63,040 bases of DNA, from NCBI RefSeq assembly GCF_025821625.1, contig NZ_JACKSH010000039.1, positions 1-63,040 of the forward strand. Reading direction: 5' to 3'. Origin of the DNA: Mycolicibacterium pyrenivorans. GTDB taxonomy: Bacteria > Actinomycetota > Actinomycetes > Mycobacteriales > Mycobacteriaceae. The stretch's first letter is position 1. Each line of letters opens with the position of its first letter. The notes beneath the pieces were generated by a model. It saw nothing but the letters and a program-made list of their open reading frames with translations. It did no database searches and was not told the origin of the DNA. Both the position numbers and the translations under genes were made by a program. Of this stretch, positions 25,234-33,190 are shown one piece after another.

Positions 25234-26130
25234 TCAGGGCTTGGTGAGCGTGAACTGCCCCAGCTCGCTGATGCCGCGCTGGAAGAAGTCGCTGCAGCCC
25301 GTCAGGTACTTCATGTAGCGCTGGTAGACCTCTTCGGAGGTGGCGGCGACGGCCTCGTCGTGGCGCGCCTCCAGAGCCTCGGCCCACGTGTCGAGCGTGC
25401 GCACATAGTGCTCGTTGAGAAGCTGCTTCTGCTCCAGCGAGAAGCCGGCGTCGGCCGACAGCCTGATGATGTCCTCGTCGCAGGGCACCGACCCGCCGGG
25501 GAAGATCTCCTTGGCGATGAACCGCATGAACTTCAGGTCGGACATCACGATCGGAATGCCCATCTCGGGCCAGCGCTTCAGGGGGTGCCCCAGGATCGCC
25601 TGCAGCACCATGCGGCCGCCCTCGGGCAGGAAGCTGTGGCAGGCCTTGAAGAACGGCGCGTACCGCTCCTGCGGGAACGCCTCGATCGCCTCGAGGCTGA
25701 TGATGCGGTCGACAGGCTCGTCGAACTGCTCCCAGCCGCGCAGCAACACCCGCCGCGTGCGGTCGGTGTCCATGCCGTCGAGAAGCTCCTGGACGAATTT
25801 GGCCTGGTTCTTGCTCAAGGTCAGCCCGATGACGTTCACGTCGTACTTCTCGATCGCCCGCTGCATGACCGAGCCCCAGCCGCAACCGATGTCGAGCAGC
25901 GTCATGCCGGCCTCGAGATCCAACTTGCCGAGGGCGAGATCGATCTTCGCCATCTGCGCCTCGGCCAGCGTCATGTCGTCGCGCTCGTAGTACGCACAGC
26001 TGTACGTCCGCGACGGATCCTGGAACAGACCGAAGAAGACGTCGGAGAGGTCGTAGTGCGCCTGGACCTCTTCGAAGTGCGGTTCCATGTTGTTACTCGT
26101 CTCCCGCGGTTCCCCCGTGCTCTCCACCAT
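25234..26130 (-). CDS. Mycolic acid cyclopropane-synthase family methyltransferase, UmaA-like
   Basis: 298 residues. MTLLDIGCGWGSVMQRAIEK is the AdoMet-binding motif of the CmaA/MmaA/PcaA/UmaA family and GLTLSKNQ a second family motif; the N-terminal YDLSDVFFGLFQDP and C-terminal GCSDFFQRGISELGQFTLTK segments resemble UmaA most. It modifies double bonds of mycolic-acid precursors or related lipids. The ATG at 26130 has a GGAGGT 10 nt upstream; ATG 26088 (MEPHFEEV) is the alternative, and an open frame reaches 26184. Its stop abuts the stop of the convergent ketoacyl synthase with no spacer (TGATCA). Confidence 0.9.
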   Translation of the reverse strand: MVESTGEPRETSNNMEPHFEEVQAHYDLSDVFFGLFQDPSRTYSCAYYERDDMTLAEAQMAKIDLALGKLDLEAGMTLLDIGCGWGSVMQRAIEKYDVNVIGLTLSKNQAKFVQELLDGMDTDRTRRVLLRGWEQFDEPVDRIISLEAIEAFPQERYAPFFKACHSFLPEGGRMVLQAILGHPLKRWPEMGIPIVMSDLKFMRFIAKEIFPGGSVPCDEDIIRLSADAGFSLEQKQLLNEHYVRTLDTWAEALEARHDEAVAATSEEVYQRYMKYLTGCSDFFQRGISELGQFTLTKP

Positions 26131-26226
26131 CGGTCGACCGACCTCCATCCGAACCATGCGGCCACTAGTTTCGTACGCTGACAATCAGGCTACGTGTGTG
26201 GCCACAAGTTACTACACGGTCGTCAG

Positions 26227-27162
26227 TTACTTCTTCTCGCAGGTGAACTGGACGACGTCGGTATATCCCTCGCGGAACAGATCGGCACATCCGTCCAGGT
26301 ACTTCAGGAACCGCTCGTAGATCTCCTCGGAGGTGATCCCGATCGCCTCGTCCTTGTTGGCCTCGAGGTTGCGCGCCCAGGTGTCCAGTGTCTTGACGTA
26401 ATGCGGCTGCAGGTGCTGCTCACGGGTGACGGTGTAACCGGCCTTTTCGGCGTGGTCCTTGACCATCGACGCCAGCGGCAAGCGACCGCCGGGGTAGATC
26501 TCGTCCATGATGAACTTGATGAACCGCACCCGCGACATGGTCAGCGGCAGGCCCTTGGCCTTGATCTCCTCATCCTCGGGGATGGTGATCGTGTGCAGCA
26601 GCTGCACGCCGTCCTCGGGCATCCAGTCGAAGGTCTTCTTGAAGTAGTCGTCGTACTTGTTGAAGCCGAAGTGCTCGAACGCGCCGATCGAGACGATCCG
26701 GTCGACGCGGCCGTCGAAGTCCTCCCACGGCTGCAGCCGGACCTCCATCTTGCGGTCGCTCTTCGAGTTGGCGAACCAGTGGTCCTCGATGTGCTGCTTC
26801 TGGTTCTCCGAGAGCGTCAGGCCGATGACGTTGACGTCGTACTTCTCGACGGCGCGCATGATCGTGGCGCCCCAGCCGCAGCCGATGTCGAGCAGCGTCA
26901 TTCCCGGCTCCAGCCCCAGCTTGCCCAGCGAGAGATCGATCTTTGCCAGTTGCGCCTGTTCGAGCGTGTAGTCGTCTTTTTCGAAGTACGCACAGCTGTA
27001 GACCTGGTTCGGGTCCTGCCACAACTTGAAGAAGTCGTTGCTGATGTCGTAGTGGAACTGGACTTCTTTCTTGTCCGACCCGCGGGTCTGCGATGCGGAC
27101 TTGGACAACCACGCGGATTGCGCGGAGGTCGTCTTCGAGTCTTCGCTTGAGGTGTTCGACAT
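26227..27162 (-). CDS. Mycolic acid cyclopropane-synthase family methyltransferase, PcaA/CmaA-like
   Basis: 311 residues. LLDIGCGWGATIMRAVEKYD is the AdoMet site; YSCAYFEKDDYTLEQAQLAK, SIGAFEHFGFNKYDDYFKK and LFREGYTDVVQFTCEK are family signatures, closest to PcaA/CmaA. The first 30 residues are a Ser/Thr-rich extension without counterpart in the family. The sequence AGGATGGGG precedes the ATG. It lies 97 bp upstream of the UmaA-like gene in the same direction; in M. tuberculosis umaA and pcaA are likewise adjacent. Confidence 0.92.
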   Translation of the reverse strand: MSNTSSEDSKTTSAQSAWLSKSASQTRGSDKKEVQFHYDISNDFFKLWQDPNQVYSCAYFEKDDYTLEQAQLAKIDLSLGKLGLEPGMTLLDIGCGWGATIMRAVEKYDVNVIGLTLSENQKQHIEDHWFANSKSDRKMEVRLQPWEDFDGRVDRIVSIGAFEHFGFNKYDDYFKKTFDWMPEDGVQLLHTITIPEDEEIKAKGLPLTMSRVRFIKFIMDEIYPGGRLPLASMVKDHAEKAGYTVTREQHLQPHYVKTLDTWARNLEANKDEAIGITSEEIYERFLKYLDGCADLFREGYTDVVQFTCEKK

Positions 27163-27268
27163 CGCCCCATCCTGTCAGCAGTGCGTACCGCCACGCACCG
27201 GTGGCACGCCCCTTTTTTACTACCCGCGCGGCCTCCAGTGAAAACGATCCGGCGGTAGCGGGCCGGGG

Positions 27269-27274
27269 TAGCGT
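27269..27274 (+). promoter_or_regulatory. -10 element TAGCGT of a leaderless gene
   Basis: TAGCGT ends 7 nt before the GTG at 27282, placing the expected transcription start on the start codon. Identical geometry occurs at 39891-39896 and, on the minus strand, at 54762-54767. Confidence 0.6.
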
Positions 27275-27281
27275 GCTGCGC

Positions 27282-28175
27282 GTGGGGGACAGGTACGAGT
27301 ACGGCATCGATTTCGACCGTGTCGAGGCCATCGACGTCCACACCCACGTCGAGGTGGACAGCCACGGTCACAGGGCGTACGACGACGTGCTCGTCGCGGC
27401 GACCAGCAGGTATTTCAAGATGACGCCGGGCGTGACGGCCGGCGTGGATGCCGTCGCCGACCACTACCGGCAACGCAACACCGCGGCGGTGGTGTTCACC
27501 ATCGACGCCCGTCACGGCATGCGGCATGCACCCAACTCCATCGAGGACCTAGTCGCGGGCGCCGCGCGCAACAACGATGTGCTGATCCCGTTCGGCAGCG
27601 TCGACCCGTGGCAGGGCCGGCACGCCGTGCACCGCGTGCACGAACTCGTCCGCGACTTCGGGGTCAAGGGGTTCAAGTTCCACCCCAGCATGCAGGCGTT
27701 CGAACCCAACGACCGGTCGCATTACCCGATCTACACCGCGATCGCCGAGGCCGGCGTGCCCGCGCTGTTCCACACCGGGCAGACGGGCATGGGGGCCGGC
27801 CTGCCGGGCGGGCACCGGATCAAGCTGCGCTACTCCGATCCGATGCTGCTCGACGACGTCGCCGCGGACTTCCCCGAGCTGACGATCGTGATGGCCCACC
27901 CCGCGGTGCCGTGGGTCGATGCGCAGATCTCGATCGCCACCCACAAATCGAACGTCTACGTCGACCTGTCCGGATGGTCGCCGAAGTACTTCCCCCCGCA
28001 GCTCGTGCACGCCATGACGCGGCAGCTGCGCACCAAGGTGCTCTTCGGCACCGACTACCCGTACATCCAGATGGACAGGTGGCGCCGCGACTTCGACACC
28101 CTCGACGTCGACCCGGCCGTGCTACCCCTGATCTACAAACAGAACGCGCTGCGGGTCCTGGGCCTCACCTCCTGA
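27282..28175 (+). CDS. Amidohydrolase 2 family (ACMSD-like) metal-dependent hydrolase/decarboxylase
   Basis: 297 residues. AIDVHTHVEVD gives the HxH metal ligands of the TIM-barrel amidohydrolase family, followed by GFKFHPS, FHTGQTG (metal-ligand His), VMAHPAVPW and LFGTDYPY with the catalytic Asp. The family includes decarboxylases (ACMSD, gamma-resorcylate) and hydrolases of lactones and amides. GTG 27282 is preferred because it fits a leaderless transcript from TAGCGT; the open frame extends upstream to 27093 but runs antisense into the methyltransferase. Substrate unknown. Confidence 0.85.
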   Translation: MGDRYEYGIDFDRVEAIDVHTHVEVDSHGHRAYDDVLVAATSRYFKMTPGVTAGVDAVADHYRQRNTAAVVFTIDARHGMRHAPNSIEDLVAGAARNNDVLIPFGSVDPWQGRHAVHRVHELVRDFGVKGFKFHPSMQAFEPNDRSHYPIYTAIAEAGVPALFHTGQTGMGAGLPGGHRIKLRYSDPMLLDDVAADFPELTIVMAHPAVPWVDAQISIATHKSNVYVDLSGWSPKYFPPQLVHAMTRQLRTKVLFGTDYPYIQMDRWRRDFDTLDVDPAVLPLIYKQNALRVLGLTS

Positions 28176-28248
28176 CCGCGCGGGCGATGAGTTTTCGCGG
28201 TGGCGCCGGTCTGCCCCTGTGACCGCCCCCGCTACCCGAGGAGTACCG

Positions 28249-29022
28249 ATGCCCGTCCGCGAAACCGCGCCATCCGGCGCACCGATCTGGATCGACCTGG
28301 CCACCTCCGACGTCGCCCGTGCCCAAGAGTTCTACGGCGCGGTGTTCGGCTGGACCTTCGAGTCGGCAGGCCCCGAATACGGGGGCTACGTCAACGCCTT
28401 CTCGCAGGGACGGCCGGTGGCCGGACTGATGCAGAATGATCCCCGGTGGAACGCCCCCGACGGCTGGACCACCTACCTGCACACCGCCGACATCAAGACC
28501 ACCGTCGACAAGGCGACGGCGCTGGGCGCGGCGGCGTGCATGGGGCCGATGGAGGTCAAGGACAAGGGCTGGATGGGCATGCTGACCGACCCCGCCGGCG
28601 CCGTGTTCGGGTTGTGGCAGCCCGCCGGGCACCGCGGCTTCGAGGTCGTCGGCGAGGCGGGGGCGCCGGCGTACTTCCAGCTGACCACGCGCGACTACGC
28701 CGGCTCGCTGGACTTCTACCGGGACACCTTCGGCTGGCAGACCGAGACCGTCTCCGACAACGACGAGTTCCGCTACAGCACAGCGACTTTCGATGGTGAA
28801 GCCCTTCTCGGCGTGATGGACGGCACCGCGTTCATCCCCGAAGGCGCGCCGTCGACCTGGACGTTCTTCCTGGGCGCGGACGACGTCGACAAGACCGTTC
28901 AGTTGATCGTCGACAACGGCGGCAGCGTCGCCCGCGCCGCCGAGGACACGCCCTATGGACGGCTGGCGGCGGTGGCCGATCCGACGGGAGCCGGCTTCAA
29001 CCTGTCCAGTCTCGACTCGTAG
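28249..29022 (+). CDS. Two-domain VOC protein (CFP30B-like glyoxalase)
   Basis: 257 residues containing two tandem vicinal-oxygen-chelate domains: IDLATSDVARAQEFYGAVFG at about residue 20 and TTRDYAGSLDFYRDTFGWQT at about residue 148; each ends with a DPAGAVFGLW or DPTGAGFNLS strand. The organisation is that of mycobacterial CFP30B (Rv0577). ATG 28249 has GAGGAG 6 nt upstream; a GTG at 28219 would add ten residues. Lies 73 bp after the amidohydrolase, same direction, perhaps co-transcribed. Confidence 0.85.
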   Translation: MPVRETAPSGAPIWIDLATSDVARAQEFYGAVFGWTFESAGPEYGGYVNAFSQGRPVAGLMQNDPRWNAPDGWTTYLHTADIKTTVDKATALGAAACMGPMEVKDKGWMGMLTDPAGAVFGLWQPAGHRGFEVVGEAGAPAYFQLTTRDYAGSLDFYRDTFGWQTETVSDNDEFRYSTATFDGEALLGVMDGTAFIPEGAPSTWTFFLGADDVDKTVQLIVDNGGSVARAAEDTPYGRLAAVADPTGAGFNLSSLDS

Positions 29023-29037
29023 GTCAAGATTGGGGGT

Positions 29038-29766
29038 ATGCCCCCGAGCCCGAAGATCTACCTCAAGGCATGCATCAACGGTGCCCGCACCCCGGACCAG
29101 CATCCGAACCTGCCCGTCACCCCCGAGCAGCTCGCCGCCGAGGCGGCGGCCGCGCACCAGGCGGGCGCCAAAGCGGTGCACATGCATCCCAAGAACGTCG
29201 ACGGTGTCGACTCGCTGCTGCCCGCGGAGGTGGACGCCGCGGTGGCGGCAGTCCGGCACGCCGTGCCCGGGCTGCCCCTCGGGGTGACGACGGGGTTCTG
29301 GGCGCTGTCCGACGCGCGGCAGCGGCTGCGGGCCGTCGAGGGCTGGAGCGTTCTGCCCGACTTCGCCTCGCTGAATTGGCATGAGCCGGGGTCCCCCGAG
29401 CTGGCAAGGCTGCTGCTGCGCCGCGGCCTCGGGGTGGAGGTCGGCATCTTCCACGCCGACGCGGCTCAGTCCTGGGCGGCCTCGGACCTCGCACAGCACT
29501 GCATGCGCGTGATGATCGAACTGGGCGCCGACGGCGACGTCGCGACGGCCGACGAACTGCTCGCCTTGGTCACCGCGGCGGGCTCACCGGCGCCGATCCT
29601 GCTGCACGGACTCGACGAAAGCTGTTGGCCGCTTTTGGAACACGCGGGTGTGCGGGGGGTGCAGACCCGGATCGGGATGGAGGACTCCCTGTCGCTGCCC
29701 GACGGTTCCACCGCTGCCGGCAACGCCGCGCTGGTGTCGGCCGCCGTCGACCTGCTCAGTCGCTAG
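29038..29766 (+). CDS. BKACE family (DUF849, beta-keto acid cleavage enzyme-like)
   Basis: 242 residues, a little shorter than the 270-300 typical. IYLKACINGAR at the start and AVHMHPKN with the HxH zinc-ligand pair are hallmarks of the family, which cleaves beta-keto acids with acetyl-CoA (3-keto-5-aminohexanoate cleavage enzyme is the prototype). LGVTTGFWAL and VEVGIFHADA fit later strands of the TIM barrel. Starts 15 bp after the VOC gene and overlaps the convergent cupin gene by 11 bp. Confidence 0.75.
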   Translation: MPPSPKIYLKACINGARTPDQHPNLPVTPEQLAAEAAAAHQAGAKAVHMHPKNVDGVDSLLPAEVDAAVAAVRHAVPGLPLGVTTGFWALSDARQRLRAVEGWSVLPDFASLNWHEPGSPELARLLLRRGLGVEVGIFHADAAQSWAASDLAQHCMRVMIELGADGDVATADELLALVTAAGSPAPILLHGLDESCWPLLEHAGVRGVQTRIGMEDSLSLPDGSTAAGNAALVSAAVDLLSR

Positions 29767-30202
29767 GCGCCCCGAGCTCGAAGTCGGCGAAGTCGAACCC
29801 CGGCACCACCACGCAGCTGACCAGGCACGGCTGGTCATCGCGCGGCCGGGCCCGCTGCCAGTGCCCTGGTGGGACGACGAACTGCGGGCTCTCGCCGGCC
29901 AGGATGTCGGCCCCCAGCAGATGGGTGGTGGCGGTGTCGTGCGTCGCGCCGACCTCCAGCAGCAGCGGACCACCAGAGTGGTACAGCCACAACTCGGCGC
30001 TTCGCACCGTGTGCCACGCGGACTGCTGACCCGGCATGAGCAGGAACAGGATTGCGGTGCCCGCGTCGCGGCACCCGGCATAGTCCGGCGGCAGGGCCGA
30101 CTGCGGGATGGTCTGCCCACTGCGCCATGTCTCCCGGAACCAGCCGCCCTCGGGATGCGGGGAGAGGTCCAGCCGACGCGCCCATTCCGGAAGATCGGTC
30201 AT
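29756..30202 (-). CDS. DUF985 cupin protein
   Basis: 148 residues. DLSPHPEGGWFRETWRS, TAILFLLMPGQQSAWHTVRS and WLYHSGGPL are characteristic of the cupin_5/DUF985 group, and VVPGFDFADFEL of its C-terminus. A small beta-barrel protein of unknown function; the His and Glu of PHPEGG and WHTV would be candidate metal ligands. Convergent overlap with the BKACE gene; divergent from the small membrane protein. Confidence 0.88.
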   Translation of the reverse strand: MTDLPEWARRLDLSPHPEGGWFRETWRSGQTIPQSALPPDYAGCRDAGTAILFLLMPGQQSAWHTVRSAELWLYHSGGPLLLEVGATHDTATTHLLGADILAGESPQFVVPPGHWQRARPRDDQPCLVSCVVVPGFDFADFELGAPSD

Positions 30203-30215
30203 CCGTTCACCCTAG

Positions 30216-30221
30216 TAGGCT
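30216..30221 (+). promoter_or_regulatory. -10 element TAGGCT of a leaderless gene
   Basis: TAGGCT ends 6 nt before ATG 30228, so the membrane-protein gene is predicted to be transcribed without a leader. Confidence 0.5.
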
Positions 30222-30227
30222 CATCGC

Positions 30228-30674
30228 ATGGCTCGCGTGCGTCCCGGTTGGCTGGTGGCGCTGTGTGCGTTGGCGGTTGCGGTCAGTGCGTGGCTGCCGT
30301 GGTTGACCTCCACGGCCGACGGTGGCGGGCGCGCCAATGCGATCGGCGGGATCGCCGGTGCCATGCCGGTGCCGCCGCCCGGGTTCGGGGTTGGTCAGTT
30401 CGTCGTGCTGCTCGCGTCGTCGTTGGCCGTCGCCGGCGCGATGTCGGCCCGCGGGATCTCCGCGCGAATGGCTTCGACGGCGGCGCTGGCGATTTCGGTG
30501 ATCCTGGTGGTGCTCGCCGTCTGGTTCTACCGGCTCTACGTGTACCCGCCGGTATCGGCGGGCTACGGGCTCTACGTCGGCGGTGCCGTCGCCTCGGCCG
30601 CGGCGTTGCTGTCGGTGTGGGCGATGCTGGCGGCCTGGAGCAGTTCGGCGGCGGCCACCCGTGGGACGTCGTGA
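30228..30674 (+). CDS. Small four-helix membrane protein, unknown function
   Basis: 148 residues with four hydrophobic spans: LVALCALAVAVSAWLPWL (first 27 residues), FVVLLASSLAVAGAM, ALAISVILVVLAVWFY and GAVASAAALLSVWAMLAAW. The loop after the first helix (TSTADGGGRANA) is probably outside. No enzyme motif is seen. The stop overlaps the GTG of the acetyltransferase (GTGA), so the two are coupled. Confidence 0.8.
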   Translation: MARVRPGWLVALCALAVAVSAWLPWLTSTADGGGRANAIGGIAGAMPVPPPGFGVGQFVVLLASSLAVAGAMSARGISARMASTAALAISVILVVLAVWFYRLYVYPPVSAGYGLYVGGAVASAAALLSVWAMLAAWSSSAAATRGTS

Positions 30675-31267
30675 GCGGCTTCGTCGAGCCGGTGACGCTG
30701 ACCGGTGACCGCTGGGTGACGTTGGAACCCCTTGCCCACGATCATGTTCCGGAGATCGAGGCTGTGGCCGCCGACGGTGAGCTGGGCCGGCTGTGGTTCA
30801 CCGGCGCGCCGAAGGCAGGTGCGGCAAGGGATTGGGTCGAGATGCGGCTGGCGCTGCAGGCACCCGACACGGGCCTGACGTTCGTGGTACGCGGGCGCGA
30901 CGGTTCGCTGGTCGGCTCGTCGAGCTACATGAACGTCGACGGCCCGAACCGCCGGCTCGAGATCGGCAACACCTGGTACGCCGCCTCGGCGCGGCGCACC
31001 GGGATCAACTCCGAGACGAAGCTGTTGATGCTCGGTCACGCCTTTGACGAGTTGGGTTGCGTCGCAGTGGAGTTCCGCACTCACTACTTCAACTCGGTCA
31101 GCCGGTCCGCGATCGAGCGACTGGGCGCCAAGCTCGACGGGGTGCTGCGCAGCCACCAGATCCTGCCCGATGGCTCGCGCCGCGACACCGTCGTCTACTC
31201 GATCCTCGACATCGAATGGCCCGCGGTGCGCAACAACCTGCAGTTCCGGCTGGGCCGCAACTCCTGA
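30671..31267 (+). CDS. GNAT family N-acetyltransferase (RimJ/RimL-like)
   Basis: 198 residues from GTG 30671, overlapping the previous stop. VTLTGDRWVTLEPLAHDHVP opens a typical RimL-type domain; LEIGNTWYAASARRTGINSE includes the acetyl-CoA-binding region (degenerate Q/RxxGxG/A), and FNSVSRSAIERLGAKLDG is the C-terminal helix-strand that defines the RimL group. Target (protein N-terminus, small amine or antibiotic) unknown. The longer upstream open frame is a shadow. Followed by a strong terminator-like hairpin. Confidence 0.88.
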   Translation: MSGFVEPVTLTGDRWVTLEPLAHDHVPEIEAVAADGELGRLWFTGAPKAGAARDWVEMRLALQAPDTGLTFVVRGRDGSLVGSSSYMNVDGPNRRLEIGNTWYAASARRTGINSETKLLMLGHAFDELGCVAVEFRTHYFNSVSRSAIERLGAKLDGVLRSHQILPDGSRRDTVVYSILDIEWPAVRNNLQFRLGRNS

Positions 31268-31276
31268 GCCGCAAGC

Positions 31277-31321
31277 CTGCGGGCAGATCGCGGGATTCGG
31301 CGCTTTGCGATCTGCCCGCAG
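31277..31321. terminator. Bidirectional terminator-like hairpin
   Basis: Perfect 15-bp inverted repeat (CTGCGGGCAGATCGC at 31277-31291 and its complement at 31307-31321) with a 15-nt loop, exactly between the convergent GNAT and Hsp20 genes. No T-tract on either side. Confidence 0.8.
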
Positions 31322-31334
31322 ACTCGACCGCCCG

Positions 31335-31784
31335 CTATCCCGAGTCGACGGTCGTCGGTCGTATCGACTTCTGCGACGCCGAGTGGGCGACGTCGATCTT
31401 GCGCGGCCTCGCCCGCTCGGCGAGCGGGATGGTCACGGTGAGGACGCCGTTCTCGTAGGTCGCGGAGATCGCCGAGGTGTCGACGCCCTCACCCAGCGAC
31501 AACTGCCTGCGGTAGGTGCCGAAGAACCGCTCGTTGGCCAGCCATTGCACCGACTCCTCGGAGCGCGCGGTGCGGTGCGCCGAGATCGTGAGGGTGCCGT
31601 TGTCGACGTTGACGTCGACCGATCCGGGATCGACACCGGGCAGGTCGGCGGTCAACAGGTAGTGGTCATCGATCTTGCACAGGTCCATCGGCATGAACCG
31701 GGGGATGCGAGTTGATCCGGTCTGACTGCTCAGCAGACCCCGGGTCACGGCATCAAGGTCATTGAACGGATCAAAGCGAAGCAC
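31335..31784 (-). CDS. Hsp20/alpha-crystallin small heat-shock protein
   Basis: 149 residues. The alpha-crystallin domain spans about residues 35-135: YLLTADLPGVDPGSVDVNVD, the VQWLANERFFGTYRRQLSL segment and the closing YENGVLTVTIPLAE with the GVL triad. It is an ATP-independent holdase chaperone. The start is a GTG at 31784 with GGAGGT 8 nt upstream. A CIRCE element lies about 75 bp upstream, so HrcA-type heat-shock control is likely, as for other actinobacterial hsp genes. Confidence 0.95.
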   Translation of the reverse strand: MLRFDPFNDLDAVTRGLLSSQTGSTRIPRFMPMDLCKIDDHYLLTADLPGVDPGSVDVNVDNGTLTISAHRTARSEESVQWLANERFFGTYRRQLSLGEGVDTSAISATYENGVLTVTIPLAERARPRKIDVAHSASQKSIRPTTVDSG

Positions 31785-31837
31785 AGTAATCCACCTCCTA
31801 TGTCACTCAGAGCCCACCACCTCGGCGGGCAGTCAAA

Positions 31838-32266
31838 TCACTGTGCACCAGCGAGATTAGCACTCCCCACCGGGGAGTGCCAGAAAAATTTCGACCGATT
31901 TACGGATCCGGTCTCAGCCTCACTTCGTCGGTGGTGGCGGTCCCCGCCGTGCGCCCCGGCGCGGCCTGGTGCGCCTTCGCGCTCCAGGCCGGTGTCCTCG
32001 AACGAGTCTCCGTAGTGCTTCTCCACCGATGCCTCGTCCTCGCCGGGTGACAGTTCGGGCACGATCTGCCACCCGTGGCTGCTCCTGGCGAGGTCGTCGT
32101 CGCTGTGCTGCACCCACACCACGGGAACGTCCTCGCGCCGCGCACGTTCGACGAGGGCGGCGATGTTCGCCACGACGTCGTCGCGCCGGTGCGCCCCGTC
32201 GACGACGTCGTTCTGCACGTCGACGACGAGCAGCGCGCTGTGTGGCCGGTTATGCAAAGTGGTCAT
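31838..32266 (-). pseudogene. Truncated isochorismatase-family cysteine hydrolase
   Basis: The first 90 residues are a clear isochorismatase-like hydrolase: ALLVVDVQNDVVDGAH with the catalytic Asp, VPVVWVQHSDDDL and HYGDSFEDTGLE. The family then requires a VxGxxTDxCVxxT segment with the nucleophilic Cys and about 90 further residues. None of this is present: after DTGLE the frame becomes Arg/Gly/His-rich low-similarity sequence and runs on through the CIRCE element to a stop at 31838. No continuation is found in the other minus-strand frames, so the C-terminal half appears deleted. Start ATG 32266 (MTTLHNRPH). Confidence 0.75.
31857..31883. promoter_or_regulatory. CIRCE element (HrcA operator)
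   Basis: TTAGCACTC, 9 nt, GAGTGCCAG. The consensus is TTAGCACTC-N9-GAGTGCTAA, so the left half is perfect and the right half matches 7 of 9. It is upstream of the minus-strand Hsp20 gene, within a region that is also the 3' part of the broken isochorismatase frame. Confidence 0.88.
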
Positions 32267-32305
32267 ACCTGCATTGTGGCTTGTCGGCACACGGCCTTTG
32301 GTGCG

Positions 32306-33190
32306 CTACACCGGAATGACGTGCGCACCGCGTAGCGCGGTCGAGCATTGGTCGCAGACCAGAACCGGGACGAACCTGCGGCCGCACCCGGTATGCGTCA
32401 GGACCACCGCAGGGCCCTCGGCGTCCGGGTACCACCGCTGCGCCCACTGCAGCGCCGTCACCAGGACCGGGAAGAACGCGCCGCCTTTTTCGGTGAGCCC
32501 GTACCGGCCGTCGGCGTTGACGAGGATGCCTTCGCCGGTGAACACCGACAACCGGTCGGCGACTGTGGCAGGCGGAGCACCCAGCTGAGACTGGAAGTCG
32601 GTGAACCTGGCCATTCCGACGAACGCGGCGACCAGCAGTGCGAACGCCCACCGGTCGCCGATCACGCTCATGGTCTGCGGGAAGAGCAGCCCCGCACCGG
32701 AGCGGCGACCACCCGATCGGCGGCGGTTGGTGGTGGCCGGAATGGACCGTTCCCAGGAGCCGCTCGGGCCCCATTGCGCCACAACGTCGTTCCCGCTCGC
32801 CGTGGCATCGCATGCCCTGCAGGTGACTCGTGGTGCGAAGTCACCACCGCACGCTCGGTGCCGCATGCCCGGAAGCGGCGGGGAGTGGCCGGGGACCCAC
32901 CGGCGCTCCCATTCCCAGATCGAGGTCAGCATCGGCCACAGCGACCTGCTCCGCGGCGTCACCAGATACTCCGAACGCGACGGGTTGGTCTGGTACTCAC
33001 GGCGGTCGAGCAGCCCCTCGGCGGTCAGCGACTGCAGTCGGGCGGTCAGCACCGAGTTCGACACCGGCAGCGCGGCGCCGAATTCGCCGTAGCGGGTTGC
33101 GCCCAGGAGCGCCCGCTGAATGATCAGCAGCGTCCATTCGTCGCCGAGCAGCCCGAGCATTCGGGCCACGGCGTTGGGCGGCTGCACCAA
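32306..33190 (-). CDS. Tandem HxlR-type winged-helix regulator
   Basis: 294 residues with two HxlR domains. Domain 1 (residues 5-100): MLGLLGDEWTLLIIQRALLG, YGEFGAALPVSNSVLTARLQ. Domain 2 (about 175-265): MSVIGDRWAFALLVAAFVG, FTDFQSQLGAPPATVADRLS. Each is followed by a Cys pair motif (CGGDFAPRVTCRAC and CGRRFVPVLVCDQC) resembling a small zinc ribbon. Two fused domains could bind one operator as a pseudo-dimer. Start is TTG 33190 or GTG 33187, both immediately after the TAG of the upstream carotenoid oxygenase gene, so the two are co-transcribed and the regulator may control that operon. Confidence 0.88.
   Translation of the reverse strand: MVQPPNAVARMLGLLGDEWTLLIIQRALLGATRYGEFGAALPVSNSVLTARLQSLTAEGLLDRREYQTNPSRSEYLVTPRSRSLWPMLTSIWEWERRWVPGHSPPLPGMRHRACGGDFAPRVTCRACDATASGNDVVAQWGPSGSWERSIPATTNRRRSGGRRSGAGLLFPQTMSVIGDRWAFALLVAAFVGMARFTDFQSQLGAPPATVADRLSVFTGEGILVNADGRYGLTEKGGAFFPVLVTALQWAQRWYPDAEGPAVVLTHTGCGRRFVPVLVCDQCSTALRGAHVIPV

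Noticed and set aside
25231..25236. TGATCA at the convergent KAS/UmaA-like junction as a functional palindrome
   Set aside because: It is simply the two opposing TGA stop codons abutting.
29648..30670. Long N-terminal extension of the GNAT protein
   Set aside because: It overlaps the cupin and membrane-protein genes in another frame; the GTGA overlap at 30671 gives a family-sized protein.
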